Source: Sulfurimonas sp. (GTDB lineage: Bacteria; Campylobacterota; Campylobacteria; Campylobacterales; Sulfurimonadaceae). From it: a DNA stretch of 64,000 bases. This document shows positions 17,014 through 24,369 of the stretch, in pieces. Numbering within the stretch: the stretch's first letter is position 1; every line of letters starts with the position of its first letter. The translations under genes and the position numbers were made by a program. The stretch spans positions 617,824 to 681,823 of the forward strand of contig JAKFWK010000002.1 of NCBI GenBank assembly GCA_021732045.1, written 5' to 3'. The notes beneath the pieces were generated by a model. That model was not told where the DNA came from, did not search any database, and saw only the letters and a list, made by a program, of their open reading frames with translations.

Positions 17014-17473
17014 ATATGCTCCAAAAATATATTTAAAACGACGATTTTATTTCTACAAACAGCATTGATTACTCTTTGTATTTTACCCTATTAACCCAAA
17101 TTACTGATTGTATGTGTAGCTAAAACTACTTTTGACACAAAAAGATTGCCATGATTTGATAGTTTGAGTATATAAAAAAAGAGAAATACAATCAAGAGTT
17201 TTTTGGCAGTAGAGAGATTTTATTTTAGCAGTAGAGGGATTTTGTTGTGTCTTTAGTCTTTATCATCTGCATAAAGTTTCCATTTTTAAAGTCAACAATT
17301 GTATTGGTGCACAACATTTAGCACTTGGTTAAGAAAAGCAGAGATTCATTCACAGTGGCGTTTATATTGGTTTTTTGCAAAGTTTTGCCCAAACCATTTA
17401 ATGAAGCGATAAAAGAATTATCCCCTTATCGCGTTCATAGGATTTCAATGCCCCACAAAAAGAGCCGGCGTTT
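17014..17473. other. 460-base intergenic region with short repeats
   Basis: No convincing gene is seen here. It holds two copies of a 17-18-base direct repeat (GCAGTAGAGRGATTTT, near 17204 and 17230) and a diverged copy of repeat A (17301-17363). Two hairpins are present: GCGATAA/TTATCGC at 17406-17432 and a GC-poor one at about 17369-17395. It separates the cytochrome operon, whose upstream end is here, from the 3' end of yceI, so it should hold the cytochrome promoter and the yceI terminator. Confidence 0.6.
17301..17363. repeat. Repeat A, copy 0 (diverged)
   Basis: It matches 18561-18623 at most positions, sharing GCACTTGGTTAAGAAAAG and the following GAGATT/GGGATT...GGCRTTT block. It lacks the 170 bases of further similarity seen between copies 1 and 2. 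Confidence 0.7.
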
Positions 17474-18043
17474 TCATTTTTGCAAAATACCCTCAATCTC
17501 AACATTGATCTTGACCTCATCGCCAACCATCACACCGCCTGCTTCAATAGCCTGATTCCACATAAGTCCAAAATCTTTTCTGTTAATCGTTCCACTAAGT
17601 GAAAGACCTGTTCTTGTATTGCCCCAAGGATCTTTTACTGTGCCGCCGCTAAGTTCAAGATCCATCGGTACATCTTTTGTTATGCCATGGATGGTAAGTT
17701 TTCCGTATGCTTTATTTCCAACCACTTTATCAAGAGTATAGCTTATGGTCGTGTATTTTGCCACATCGAAAAAATCTGCACTTTTAAGGTGTGTATCTCT
17801 TCTTGCATTATCTGTATTAATTGACAACACATCCACATCGCCATGCAGAGCCTGAAGCGTTTTTGTTTTTTCATCATATACAAAAGTTCCACTAAATTTT
17901 CCAAACTGACCTTTAACATTTGAAATCATCATATGTTTGACTTTAAAAGCCACACTCGTATGATCAGCATCCACTTTATAATTCCCTGCAAATAGCGTCC
18001 CCACAGATAGAAGTGACGCTAACAAAATAGTTTTTATTTTCAT
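17474..18043 (-). CDS. YceI family periplasmic polyisoprenoid-binding protein
   Basis: The 189-residue protein has a signal peptide (about 1-19, cleavage near LFAG) and a YceI lipocalin-like barrel: YKVDADHTSVAFKVKHM, GQFGKFSGTFVYDE, LKSADFFDV, YGKLTIHGITK and LSLSGTINRKDFGL. Family members bind isoprenoid lipids such as quinone-like molecules and are often stress-induced. AAGGAT precedes the ATG. It lies 11 bases downstream of the marR-type gene, so the regulator probably controls it. Confidence 0.9.
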   Translation of the reverse strand: MKIKTILLASLLSVGTLFAGNYKVDADHTSVAFKVKHMMISNVKGQFGKFSGTFVYDEKTKTLQALHGDVDVLSINTDNARRDTHLKSADFFDVAKYTTISYTLDKVVGNKAYGKLTIHGITKDVPMDLELSGGTVKDPWGNTRTGLSLSGTINRKDFGLMWNQAIEAGGVMVGDEVKINVEIEGILQK

Positions 18044-18054
18044 AATAGATCCTT

Positions 18055-18507
18055 TTATTGTGCTTTGTTTAGTTTTCGAAGAAGTGAAAACAGTGTATCT
18101 ACCTCATCATCGCTCAAAACATCAAAGTAGTCTTCAAAATTTTTCGCATGATTTGGAAACAGATTTTCTATAATATCTTTACCTTTTTGGGTAATGCAAA
18201 GAATCGAACTTCTTTTGTCATTTTCATGTAAAACTGAACTGATCAAGCCATCGCGTTTGAGATTTTTTACCACAACCGTTGTATTGCCGTGTGTTCCCAT
18301 TGTCAGCTTTGTAATCGCTCCGACACTAAGTTCACCTCTATGGTATAAAACCTCCAGCACCTGAAACTGGTTCATTGTTAAACTAAATGACTGAATATAA
18401 GCCGACTCTTTTGCTCGTATCTTATTGTACGAACGAAAAAGCTGAATCCACGCACCCATAATTCTATCAGCCCGTTTGCCATAACTTTTTGTCGGATGAA
18501 TCTTCAT
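18055..18507 (-). CDS. MarR family transcriptional regulator
   Basis: From the ATG at 18505-18507 (GAGGTG ribosome binding site at the right distance) the protein has 150 residues. An in-frame GTG 9 bases upstream lies inside that site and is rejected as start. The winged helix-turn-helix is seen in LTMNQFQVLEVLYHRGELSVGAITKLTMGTHGNTTVVVKNLKRDGLISSV cut into its parts: helix, recognition helix and wing (DKRSSILCITQKG). It is co-transcribed with yceI. The palindrome just upstream is its likely operator. Confidence 0.9.
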   Translation of the reverse strand: MKIHPTKSYGKRADRIMGAWIQLFRSYNKIRAKESAYIQSFSLTMNQFQVLEVLYHRGELSVGAITKLTMGTHGNTTVVVKNLKRDGLISSVLHENDKRSSILCITQKGKDIIENLFPNHAKNFEDYFDVLSDDEVDTLFSLLRKLNKAQ

Positions 18508-18529
18508 ATCAATCACCTCAATAAAACTA

Positions 18530-18547
18530 TATTACTAATTAGTAATA
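18530..18547. promoter_or_regulatory. Perfect 18-bp palindrome, likely MarR operator
   Basis: TATTACTAATTAGTAATA is a perfect 18-base inverted repeat, 22 bases upstream of the marR ATG. Its position and form fit an autoregulatory operator for the marR-yceI operon, overlapping the promoter. The binding itself is inferred. Confidence 0.75.
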
Positions 18548-18560
18548 ATGTCAAGAGAAT

Positions 18561-18797
18561 GTATTAGTTCACAACATTTGGCACTTGGTTAAGAAAAGTT
18601 GGGATTTACTCAGAGGGGCATTTCTCCAGTTTTTTTATTTTTAAAATAGATAAACAAAAATAAAACAAATCCCTTAAAATAGCGATTATAGAAAATTTGT
18701 TTTTTGTTTTTTATAAAATTTGTTTTTTATTTGACAATAAAATAAACCATATTTTTCTTTTCACCATCTTTTTCAACTTCACCACTTACTACCATTT
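18561..18797. repeat. Repeat A, copy 1
   Basis: This stretch is nearly identical to 19889-20125, at an offset of 1328 bases: in the core at 18630-18730 I see one substitution. It covers an intergenic stretch with TTTGTTTTTT runs plus the 3' end of the DUF1016-fragment gene. The high identity shows a recent duplication. Its first 63 bases match copy 0 at 17301. Confidence 0.85.
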
Positions 18798-19158
18798 TGT
18801 AAACCACTCTTCTTAAATACGAAATATCCAAATCATCTATCCTTTGATGAATTTCAGATATTTTACTTTTTGGATATCTCTCTTTGATACAAGCTCTTAG
18901 ATAAAATTCCCTCTCCTCATCACTTTTAGAAGCCGATAAAAGTAGATGATTTGTCCAAGAAATTTCTGTTACCACTGGCGACACTTTTTCATTGTCTTTG
19001 TAAGTTTCATAAAATTGCTTCATACGCCAAAGACTTCTAGCTGTAAATCCATTTATCGTTGGTTCTTGCAACTTGATATAATCAGCCAACTCTTTAACTA
19101 CACCTTTACCCCAATTTTCTTTGATGGTTTTGGTGCTTATTTATCTTCTTTTCATCAT
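18727..19158 (-). pseudogene. DUF1016 (YhcG-type nuclease N-domain) gene with nonsense codon, fused to a winged-helix-like end
   Basis: Reading from ATG ATG at 19153-19158, codon 6 is TAA (19141-19143). The frame then continues STKTIKENWGKGVVKELADY and GFTARSLWRMKQFYETY, then VSPVVTEISWTNHLLL and EEREFYLRACIKERY. These are hallmarks of the DUF1016 N-terminal domain of YhcG-like PD-(D/E)XK proteins. The nuclease C-terminal half is absent. Instead a 45-residue winged-helix-like end follows (ISEIHQRIDDLDISYLRRVV..GEVEKDGEKKN). A TTG at 19087-19089 could start a 120-residue product, but I think the gene is dead. Confidence 0.65.
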
Positions 19159-19168
19159 CCTAGTAGCT

Positions 19169-19257
19169 TTTTAAAATCTTCTTAAAAAACATTGCAACTT
19201 GTCATTTTATTTATTGATTTTGTATTTATTTTGAAGGTTGAGCGTTGAAAACGAGGG
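19169..19257. repeat. Repeat B, copy 1 (upstream of DUF1016 remnant)
   Basis: This 89-base stretch is nearly identical to 19775-19864. It contains CTTAAAAAACATTGCAA and GTCATTTTATTTATTGATTT, and ends in GTTGAGCGTTGAAAACGAG. That ending is a degenerate form of the AGCGTTGGGAACGAG arm of the double-hairpin repeat at 20127-20214. It lies directly 5' of the minus-strand remnant gene, as copy 2 lies 5' of the PemK gene. Confidence 0.85.
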
Positions 19258-19335
19258 GAAATGCAGAACTTTTTGACATGTTTTTAAAAATAGTATATAA
19301 TTCTTCCACAATTCGCCTTCGGGCACACCCGCTTT

Positions 19336-19746
19336 TCAAGTGGGGTCAATCAATCTCTTTATTTTCTCTTGAATCGTTTTAAAATTTTCCTTGTCAACCA
19401 TCCCAATTCTTTTCATCAATCGTTTTGTACTAAAAACTTTGACTTGAAGTATCATTGCAGATGTATTTACCATCCTTTTTGATTCATGATTGTATTCAAA
19501 TGTATGAAAGTAATCATCATGTTTTAGAGCAGTTGCAGTAGGAACTCCTAAAAACAGATCATGTGTCAACTTTCGGATAATAATAACGGGACGCGTAAAG
19601 TTTTCGCCTTTGCCATATTCCTCAGAACCAATATTTTGCCCAATCTTTACCCAAAATAGCTCCCGAGATTTGATACCCACTTTTCGTTCATTAACTTCTG
19701 TCTTTTTTTTCGTCTCATTCCACGCATCAAACCGTTTACTCATCAT
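19336..19746 (-). CDS. PemK/MazF family toxin, orphan
   Basis: The 136-residue protein has the PemK/MazF beta-barrel pattern: LFWVKIGQNIGSEEYGKG, then TRPVIIIRKL, FLGVPTAT and, later, MILQVKVFSTKRL with a terminal helix. Such toxins cut RNA at specific sites. The start is ATGATG at 19741-19746 with GGGGAGG directly before it, so the second ATG may be used. No antitoxin gene is visible next to it, only repeat B copy 2 and peptide-sized frames. It may be a domesticated or orphan toxin. Confidence 0.8.
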   Translation of the reverse strand: MMSKRFDAWNETKKKTEVNERKVGIKSRELFWVKIGQNIGSEEYGKGENFTRPVIIIRKLTHDLFLGVPTATALKHDDYFHTFEYNHESKRMVNTSAMILQVKVFSTKRLMKRIGMVDKENFKTIQEKIKRLIDPT

Positions 19747-19774
19747 CCTCCCCTTTTTTTGTCATACTATCCTC

Positions 19775-19864
19775 TTTTAAAAATCTCCTTAAAAAACATT
19801 GCAATTTGTCATTTTATTTATTGATTTTGTATTTATTTTGAAGGTTGAGCGTTTGGAACGAGAG
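19775..19864. repeat. Repeat B, copy 2 (upstream of PemK gene)
   Basis: Nearly identical to 19169-19257. It differs by a few substitutions and by a better match of its end (GTTTGGAACGAG) to the dispersed double-hairpin repeat. It probably carries the promoter region of the toxin gene. Confidence 0.85.
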
Positions 19865-19888
19865 AAAGTGGAGATTCACTCACAGGGG

Positions 19889-20125
19889 CGTTGCTTGCAC
19901 AACATTTGGCACTTGGTTAAGAAAAGTTGGGATTTACCTAGAGAGGTGTTTCTCCAGTTTTTTTATTTTTAAAATAGATAAACAAAAATAAAACAAATCC
20001 CTTAAAATAGGGATTATAGAAAATTTGTTTTTTGTTTTTTATAAAATTTGTTTTTTATTTGCCAAAAAATAAACTTTATTTTTCTTTTCTCCATCTTTTT
20101 CAACTTCACTATTTATTACCATTTG
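19889..20125. repeat. Repeat A, copy 2
   Basis: A near-identical copy of 18561-18797 (best from 19898 on), immediately downstream of repeat B copy 2. It carries the 3' end of a second winged-helix reading frame. Confidence 0.85.
20039..20125 (-). pseudogene. Relic of a winged-helix C-terminus
   Basis: On the minus strand this stretch reads MVINSEVEKDGEKKNKVYF followed by LANKKQIL and a stop. That is parallel to the end of the 18727-19158 remnant (VSGEVEKDGEKKNMVYFIVK). Its 5' part is missing, cut off by the double-hairpin repeat at 20127. It is a leftover of a second, related gene. Confidence 0.6.
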
Positions 20126-20126
20126 G

Positions 20127-20214
20127 CTAGTTCCCATCGTCTTGATGGGAATTCATACATCTATGAGAGATGGATTTGAGTATGTATTCCCAAGCTGGAG
20201 CGTTGGGAACGAGG
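20127..20214. repeat. Composite double-hairpin repeat
   Basis: Two hairpins lie in one imperfect palindrome: TTCCCATC/GATGGGAA (20131-20138 with 20144-20151) and TTCCCAA/TTGGGAA (20187-20193 with 20203-20209). They are joined by ATTCATAC...GTATGTATT arms. The form GTTCCCATCG...GGGAATTCATAC...GTATTCCCAAGC..GGAGCGTTGGGAACGAG is one I recall as a repeat spread over cyanobacteria and proteobacteria. The DUF4041 gene reads into it. Confidence 0.7.
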
Positions 20215-21730
20215 AAAGAGACACAGGTTGTACTTGAAGCCTCTTTGTTTCAAAATATTCTTCTGCTAAAATCGTGGTAATAAAATCGGCTTCTTTATTG
20301 GTAAGTTCCGCTACAGCTGCCCTAATCATCTCAAGATCCACTTTGAAGAATTCTTTTCTTAGATTTACTGCGTTGACACGACTATTCATAAATTTCTTGT
20401 GAAGTTCCGATTCAAGCTTTGGTGCATCATCAAAAGCAATCATTGCATGAACATCAAATCTAAAAGGCACACTGGCATCCCCGAGCTCTTTGACTCTATC
20501 CATAGGGTCAAGTCGTCGCGTCATTCCTATCTTGTAGACATTTTCACCAAATGATCCAATATTGCTGATAATATATACATGTCCTCTTCGTGTTTGTTCA
20601 GCCATACTCTTTGCGCGACATTCCTTGTTTTCTGCCTCTTCTAGTTTTCTTTCAAGCTCAGCAATCTTAAATTCTGCAAGAATAATTTCCTCACCACCTG
20701 CTTTTGCAAGCTCCTCTCTCGCTTTGCTAAGCAATTCTCGATATAAATGTTCCTCTTTCTCAGCTTCTTGTATTGCCTTCTCGGCTTCTTGCATTGCCTT
20801 TTGCTCTTCTCTCATTTGCTCTCTTATGAAACGCTGTTCTTCTTTTTCTTCCTGTTTCTTTAAGGCAAATTGGTACTGAAGCTCACACTCTTCTAATTTA
20901 AGTAATATATACTCATTATTAAAACCGAATTCAAGAGTCAATGAGTTTTTTTCGATATCATTTGCTGCTTTACTAATTCTCTCAAGAGTCCTTGCAAAAT
21001 TACCAGGGCTAACATTTTCAATCAAAAAGTCACATTCAATATTAAATGTTTTTAACATCATAATTATTTGGTTTTTAAATATTCCGCTATCCAGTGATGT
21101 GTATTTGGAGATGGTATTTCTTTCTGGAAATAAGACCGCTTTTTTGTCCATAATCATCTTTTTTTGTGTGTTGCGTATAATTTTTATTTCTTCAGCATAT
21201 CTTGCGGAAGTCTCATAGAGATATTGAGGTATCTCAAAGTGCCCATAATCAATAAATTCATCAATTCTTGAGTAAAGGTCGGCTTTTCTTGTGATATTTT
21301 TTATTTCTGCGGTCAGTGAAGCTATTTTTGCTGCGTCTTTTTCCATTTTTTCGTTTGATGCTTGAATAGATTGTCGTAATTGCTCTTCCTGCGTCTTAAG
21401 TCTTTGCAGATCAGCTGTTTCCTTGCTTAGGCCATCAAATGAGGCTTTTGCTATTGCTATCTCATCAGAAATTTTCTTTGCTTCAACGCTCTTATTTTGT
21501 ATATCATCATCAATGGTCTCAAGAGACAATTGTTTCATCTTCAGTTTAGAATCAAACCTTGAGATTTCTTCATTTTTTAACTTCACTTCTAGCTCTAGCT
21601 CAGCAATCGCATCATCAATAGAATTGAAATAAGAAATCTTTTCGTTTGTATTCTTATTTCTTTCAAACAAAAATACCATAATTGCTACTACAACCAACAA
21701 TGCCAAAACGATAAATATTTTTGTTTCCAT
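20153..21730 (-). CDS. DUF4041 protein with C-terminal T5orf172 (GIY-YIG) domain
   Basis: The 525-residue protein has an N-terminal membrane helix (about 5-23) and a coiled coil (about 30-145). A DUF4041-like region follows (LYSRIDEFIDYGHFEIPQYLYETS...), then a Glu/Gln-rich coil (about 290-380). The GIY-YIG-type T5orf172 domain (GHVYIISNI..GENVYKIGMTRR and later AFDDAPKLESELHKKF) comes last. Such proteins occur on phages and in accessory islands and are presumed nucleases. The last 20 residues are encoded by the double-hairpin repeat, so the native end is probably lost. It follows a small coiled-coil gene. Confidence 0.8.
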   Translation of the reverse strand: METKIFIVLALLVVVAIMVFLFERNKNTNEKISYFNSIDDAIAELELEVKLKNEEISRFDSKLKMKQLSLETIDDDIQNKSVEAKKISDEIAIAKASFDGLSKETADLQRLKTQEEQLRQSIQASNEKMEKDAAKIASLTAEIKNITRKADLYSRIDEFIDYGHFEIPQYLYETSARYAEEIKIIRNTQKKMIMDKKAVLFPERNTISKYTSLDSGIFKNQIIMMLKTFNIECDFLIENVSPGNFARTLERISKAANDIEKNSLTLEFGFNNEYILLKLEECELQYQFALKKQEEKEEQRFIREQMREEQKAMQEAEKAIQEAEKEEHLYRELLSKAREELAKAGGEEIILAEFKIAELERKLEEAENKECRAKSMAEQTRRGHVYIISNIGSFGENVYKIGMTRRLDPMDRVKELGDASVPFRFDVHAMIAFDDAPKLESELHKKFMNSRVNAVNLRKEFFKVDLEMIRAAVAELTNKEADFITTILAEEYFETKRLQVQPVSLSSFPTLQLGNTYSNPSLIDV

Positions 21731-21739
21731 TCTTCCTCT

Positions 21740-22138
21740 TTACTTGATATTTTTTCGAATAAATGATTCGACTAGTCGCCGTCTATCGTCTTGTCTTAAC
21801 TCAAACAATCTCCTTGAAACTTCAATCATGCTATCTAACTCATTCTTGTCGATATCTCTTTGTCTTGCTGCCTGAAGTTTGCTATTCCATCGCCGCTCCT
21901 CTTCCTCGATACGCTGTAAGTTAGCTATTCTTCCTGCCTCTCTAGCTTCTTCAGCTTGTTTGCTATTCCGTCGGCGCTCCTCATCTCTTAAAGTCTGTGC
22001 TGTGATGTGCCTCTGCCTCTCCTTCTCCTTCTCTATTAATCTTGCCTGCTTTTCTTTCTCTTTTGCAGCTTTTGCATTTGCCTTATTTATCGCTTTAGCA
22101 ACTTTAACCACTGCACTAAGAAATCCACCCCTTCCCAT
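21740..22138 (-). CDS. Small highly charged coiled-coil protein
   Basis: These 132 residues have a short N-terminal segment (GRGGFLSAVVKVAKAINKA) and then a long, almost unbroken Arg/Glu/Lys/Gln-rich helix. RRNSKQAEEAREAGR and RRWNSKLQAARQR look like two copies of a helical repeat. The gene lies 9 bases upstream of the DUF4041 gene, which it probably accompanies as a partner. I do not recognise the family. Confidence 0.6.
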   Translation of the reverse strand: MGRGGFLSAVVKVAKAINKANAKAAKEKEKQARLIEKEKERQRHITAQTLRDEERRRNSKQAEEAREAGRIANLQRIEEEERRWNSKLQAARQRDIDKNELDSMIEVSRRLFELRQDDRRRLVESFIRKNIK

Positions 22139-22185
22139 ATCTAATCCTTTAATAATCTTTGAAATTATTTATAATTGAAATTGCT

Positions 22186-22473
22186 TCAATATCTACATCT
22201 CTTTAATTGTCTCTTTTTGAACAGGTCTCTATCTTCCGCAAAAAGCATGGATAAGTGTAGCCAGATCAGTTCGTCAGAGGAGCGAGCTTTAGATATATAA
22301 CTGAGGTAGTTTTCAAAGATATCTTCTAAAAAACCGTCTTGATAAACCTCTTCTTTAAACCCTTTGATGGCGGAGATTTTTGCTAAGTAGCTTTGAAATT
22401 TTGCCCATCTCTGTGCGACGAGACTTTCATCTTGTTTGGTGGAGTTTAGTATTGATTTTTGAAATATAGACAT
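22186..22473 (-). pseudogene. Probable 5' remnant of an Eco57I-like restriction-modification gene
   Basis: The first 55 residues (MSIFQKSILNSTKQDESLVA, then RWAKFQSYLAKISAIKGFKEE and YQDGFLEDIF) resemble the N-terminus of large type IIG/Eco57I-like enzymes, in which over 900 residues usually follow. Here the frame ends after 95 residues, with an unrelated-looking tail (SSDELIWLHLSMLFAEDRDLF). The match is from memory of the family. It could instead be a short independent protein. Confidence 0.45.
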
Positions 22474-22508
22474 TTTATTACCGTACCGCTAAACTATTTT
22501 TTTATATT

Positions 22509-23270
22509 CTAACACAAATTATTTTTTTTCAATAAATCCTTCGGATAAACACCGTAAGTCTCATAAAAAAACTTTGAGAAGTGACTTTGATATTTGTAGC
22601 CGACCTCTTTTGCTATCTCTCCTATATTTAAGAGTTGTTCTCTTAAAAGGAGGTTTGCTCTCTCAAGACGGAGCTTTTGTGTATACTCATATATGGTGCA
22701 TTTATATACTTTTTTAAAAACCTTTTTTAGTTTTGACTCGTTTGTCGCGCACAGATGAGCCAGAAGAGTGATAGTAGGAGGCTTTACATAACTCTTTAAA
22801 AGTATCTCTTTTGCACTCTTTGAGATGCACAGTTCATCATCGTCGAGATCTTTATCTACCATATCAACTAGTCGCAACCTATGGGCAATAAACTCTAAAA
22901 TATTTTGCTCACACACTATACTCTTCATCACGGAGTCACTCTTTATATTTACTATTTTATCGATTATGTAAAGGCTGAGAGCATCTATGCTTTGAGTGTC
23001 TATAAGAGTGTTTGTGCTGTTTTTATTAAGCACAAACTCTTTTTTTGAGATATTTTCGACTATACTTATCTGTGCATATTTTGCTACGCAAAAAACTACC
23101 ATTCTATCAAGGTTTTTTATAAGAGTGTCAATGTTGTGAAAAAAGAGTTGTACATCTAAAAAAAAGATGCCATTAGATATATCAACTCTCTTTATGTGCT
23201 CGCCTGAACTCTCAAAAAGTGTCGTAACTCTGTATTTTGTGTCAGTGATATTGAAAAATAGGCTTTCCAC
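22509..23270 (-). CDS. AraC family transcriptional regulator
   Basis: The C-terminal 95 residues form the double helix-turn-helix of AraC/XylS proteins. ITLLAHLCATNESKLKKVFK is the first unit; LLNIGEIAKEVGYKYQSHFSKFF and YGVYPKDLLKK form the second. The N-terminal 150 residues look like an AraC-type sensor domain but have no recognisable ligand motif. The start as drawn is GTG (23268-23270), directly after the stop of the SDR remnant, which may be its former target or partner gene. Confidence 0.85.
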   Translation of the reverse strand: MESLFFNITDTKYRVTTLFESSGEHIKRVDISNGIFFLDVQLFFHNIDTLIKNLDRMVVFCVAKYAQISIVENISKKEFVLNKNSTNTLIDTQSIDALSLYIIDKIVNIKSDSVMKSIVCEQNILEFIAHRLRLVDMVDKDLDDDELCISKSAKEILLKSYVKPPTITLLAHLCATNESKLKKVFKKVYKCTIYEYTQKLRLERANLLLREQLLNIGEIAKEVGYKYQSHFSKFFYETYGVYPKDLLKKNNLC

Positions 23271-23518
23271 CTATAAACTGTAATGCTCTATAACTCGTCT
23301 CTCAAAATCTTCATCACTCAACTCTCTCTTCATAGGTATAAATTTTTTAGCTTTATCACCTACTGTTGCATGAGCATTAAAATTTGCGTTTTGATAACCA
23401 TCAAATGCCTCTGTAGTCCTTGTAGCAGCATAGACCATAAAACCTTTTAACAAAAAAGCTCTACCGTAGCCTTTCCCATTCCGGAACTAGCCCCAGTTAC
23501 CAAAATGACTCTATGCGT
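23271..23518 (-). pseudogene. Degraded short-chain dehydrogenase (SDR) gene
   Basis: Reading from 23518 gives THRVILVTGASSGMGKATVELF, a textbook SDR start with the TGxxxGxG NAD-binding motif. The initiator is ACG instead of ATG, although an AGGAG site lies properly upstream. At a run of six T (minus strand, about 23453-23458) a base is missing: with seven T the frame would continue LLKGFMVYAATR. The rest of the Rossmann domain and the catalytic YxxxK are absent. Only a short unrelated-looking tail of about 45 residues remains. The gene is dead. Confidence 0.75.
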
Positions 23519-23648
23519 AAAAAGCTCCTATAGTTTAACTCGAATTTCTAATTTAAAATAGAATAATAATTATTAGATTAATAGAAAAAACTCACAGCGG
23601 AATTATTTTATAAATCAAGCGATTTTAAAAAAATCTAAACTAGTGATT

Positions 23649-24254
23649 TTACTTTACTAATACATCAAACTTGCGCTCACTTCTTTTTATCAAAACTTTT
23701 TTCTCAAGTCGGTTCAAAGTGTAAAATATAGTACCCACTACACTCAAGATCAGAGGTACAGCAAAATACCAGTGAGCTTTAATCCATGCAAGAAGAGCAA
23801 GCAGATGGTCTCCATAATAATAAGCTGGTACAATCGTAATAGAAGCCCAAATCAAGGCACTTGCTAGATTAATTATAGCAAATTGACGACCTGAATATTT
23901 TGTAAGTCCTATTGCCATTGGTATTACAGTTCTCATTCCATACATATATCGTTGCACAAAGATAATTGGCCAACCATACTTTGTTAGCAAAAGATGGGCT
24001 AGTGCAAACTTTCTTTTTTGAGAATGAAGTTTTTTATGAATATAGTTTTTGTTGTATCTGCCAATGTAAAAGTAAATCTGATCTCCGACAAAACCACCGA
24101 GTGCACCGACAACAAGGGCTATTATAAGGTTCATATCTCCAGTATGGGACATAATTCCAGCCATTACAAGACCAAGTTCGCCCTCTAAAATACTCCAAAT
24201 AAACAAAACAGCATAGCCGTACTCTTTTAGCCAATCGATAAATAGATGTTCCAT
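23649..24254 (-). CDS. DedA family inner-membrane protein
   Basis: The 201-residue protein has the DedA pattern: an N-terminal re-entrant region (EYGYAVLFIWSILEGELGLVMAG), then GALGGFVGDQIYFYIGR, VQRYMYGMRTVIPMAIGLTKYS and three C-terminal helices. The conserved Glu, Arg and Gly residues are present. DedA proteins act as lipid flippases or transporters needed for envelope homeostasis. It is transcribed alone, downstream of lgt. Confidence 0.88.
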   Translation of the reverse strand: MEHLFIDWLKEYGYAVLFIWSILEGELGLVMAGIMSHTGDMNLIIALVVGALGGFVGDQIYFYIGRYNKNYIHKKLHSQKRKFALAHLLLTKYGWPIIFVQRYMYGMRTVIPMAIGLTKYSGRQFAIINLASALIWASITIVPAYYYGDHLLALLAWIKAHWYFAVPLILSVVGTIFYTLNRLEKKVLIKRSERKFDVLVK

Positions 24255-24369
24255 AAGAGCCTTTTATAAAAAAATTATTATTAAAAATTTAATTTGCAAT
24301 GTAACTATTTTACATAAAAAAATTTAAACATAGGCTTTAACTGCCCACTATTGCGCAATAAAGCATATT

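Larger units (their letters stand above)
19747..20126. other. Repeat-filled 400-base region without intact gene
   Basis: Between the PemK gene and the DUF4041 gene the sequence is repeat B copy 2 (19775-19864) and a short GAGATTCACTCACAGGGGCG unit at 19871-19890. Repeat A copy 2 (19889-20125) follows, including a relic of a winged-helix C-terminus. Nothing here looks like a working gene. Confidence 0.75.

Noticed and set aside
18501..20214. Repeats considered as a CRISPR array or integron attC sites
   Set aside because: The units are long, few and irregular with no equal spacers, and no clear attC core pair or integrase is present.
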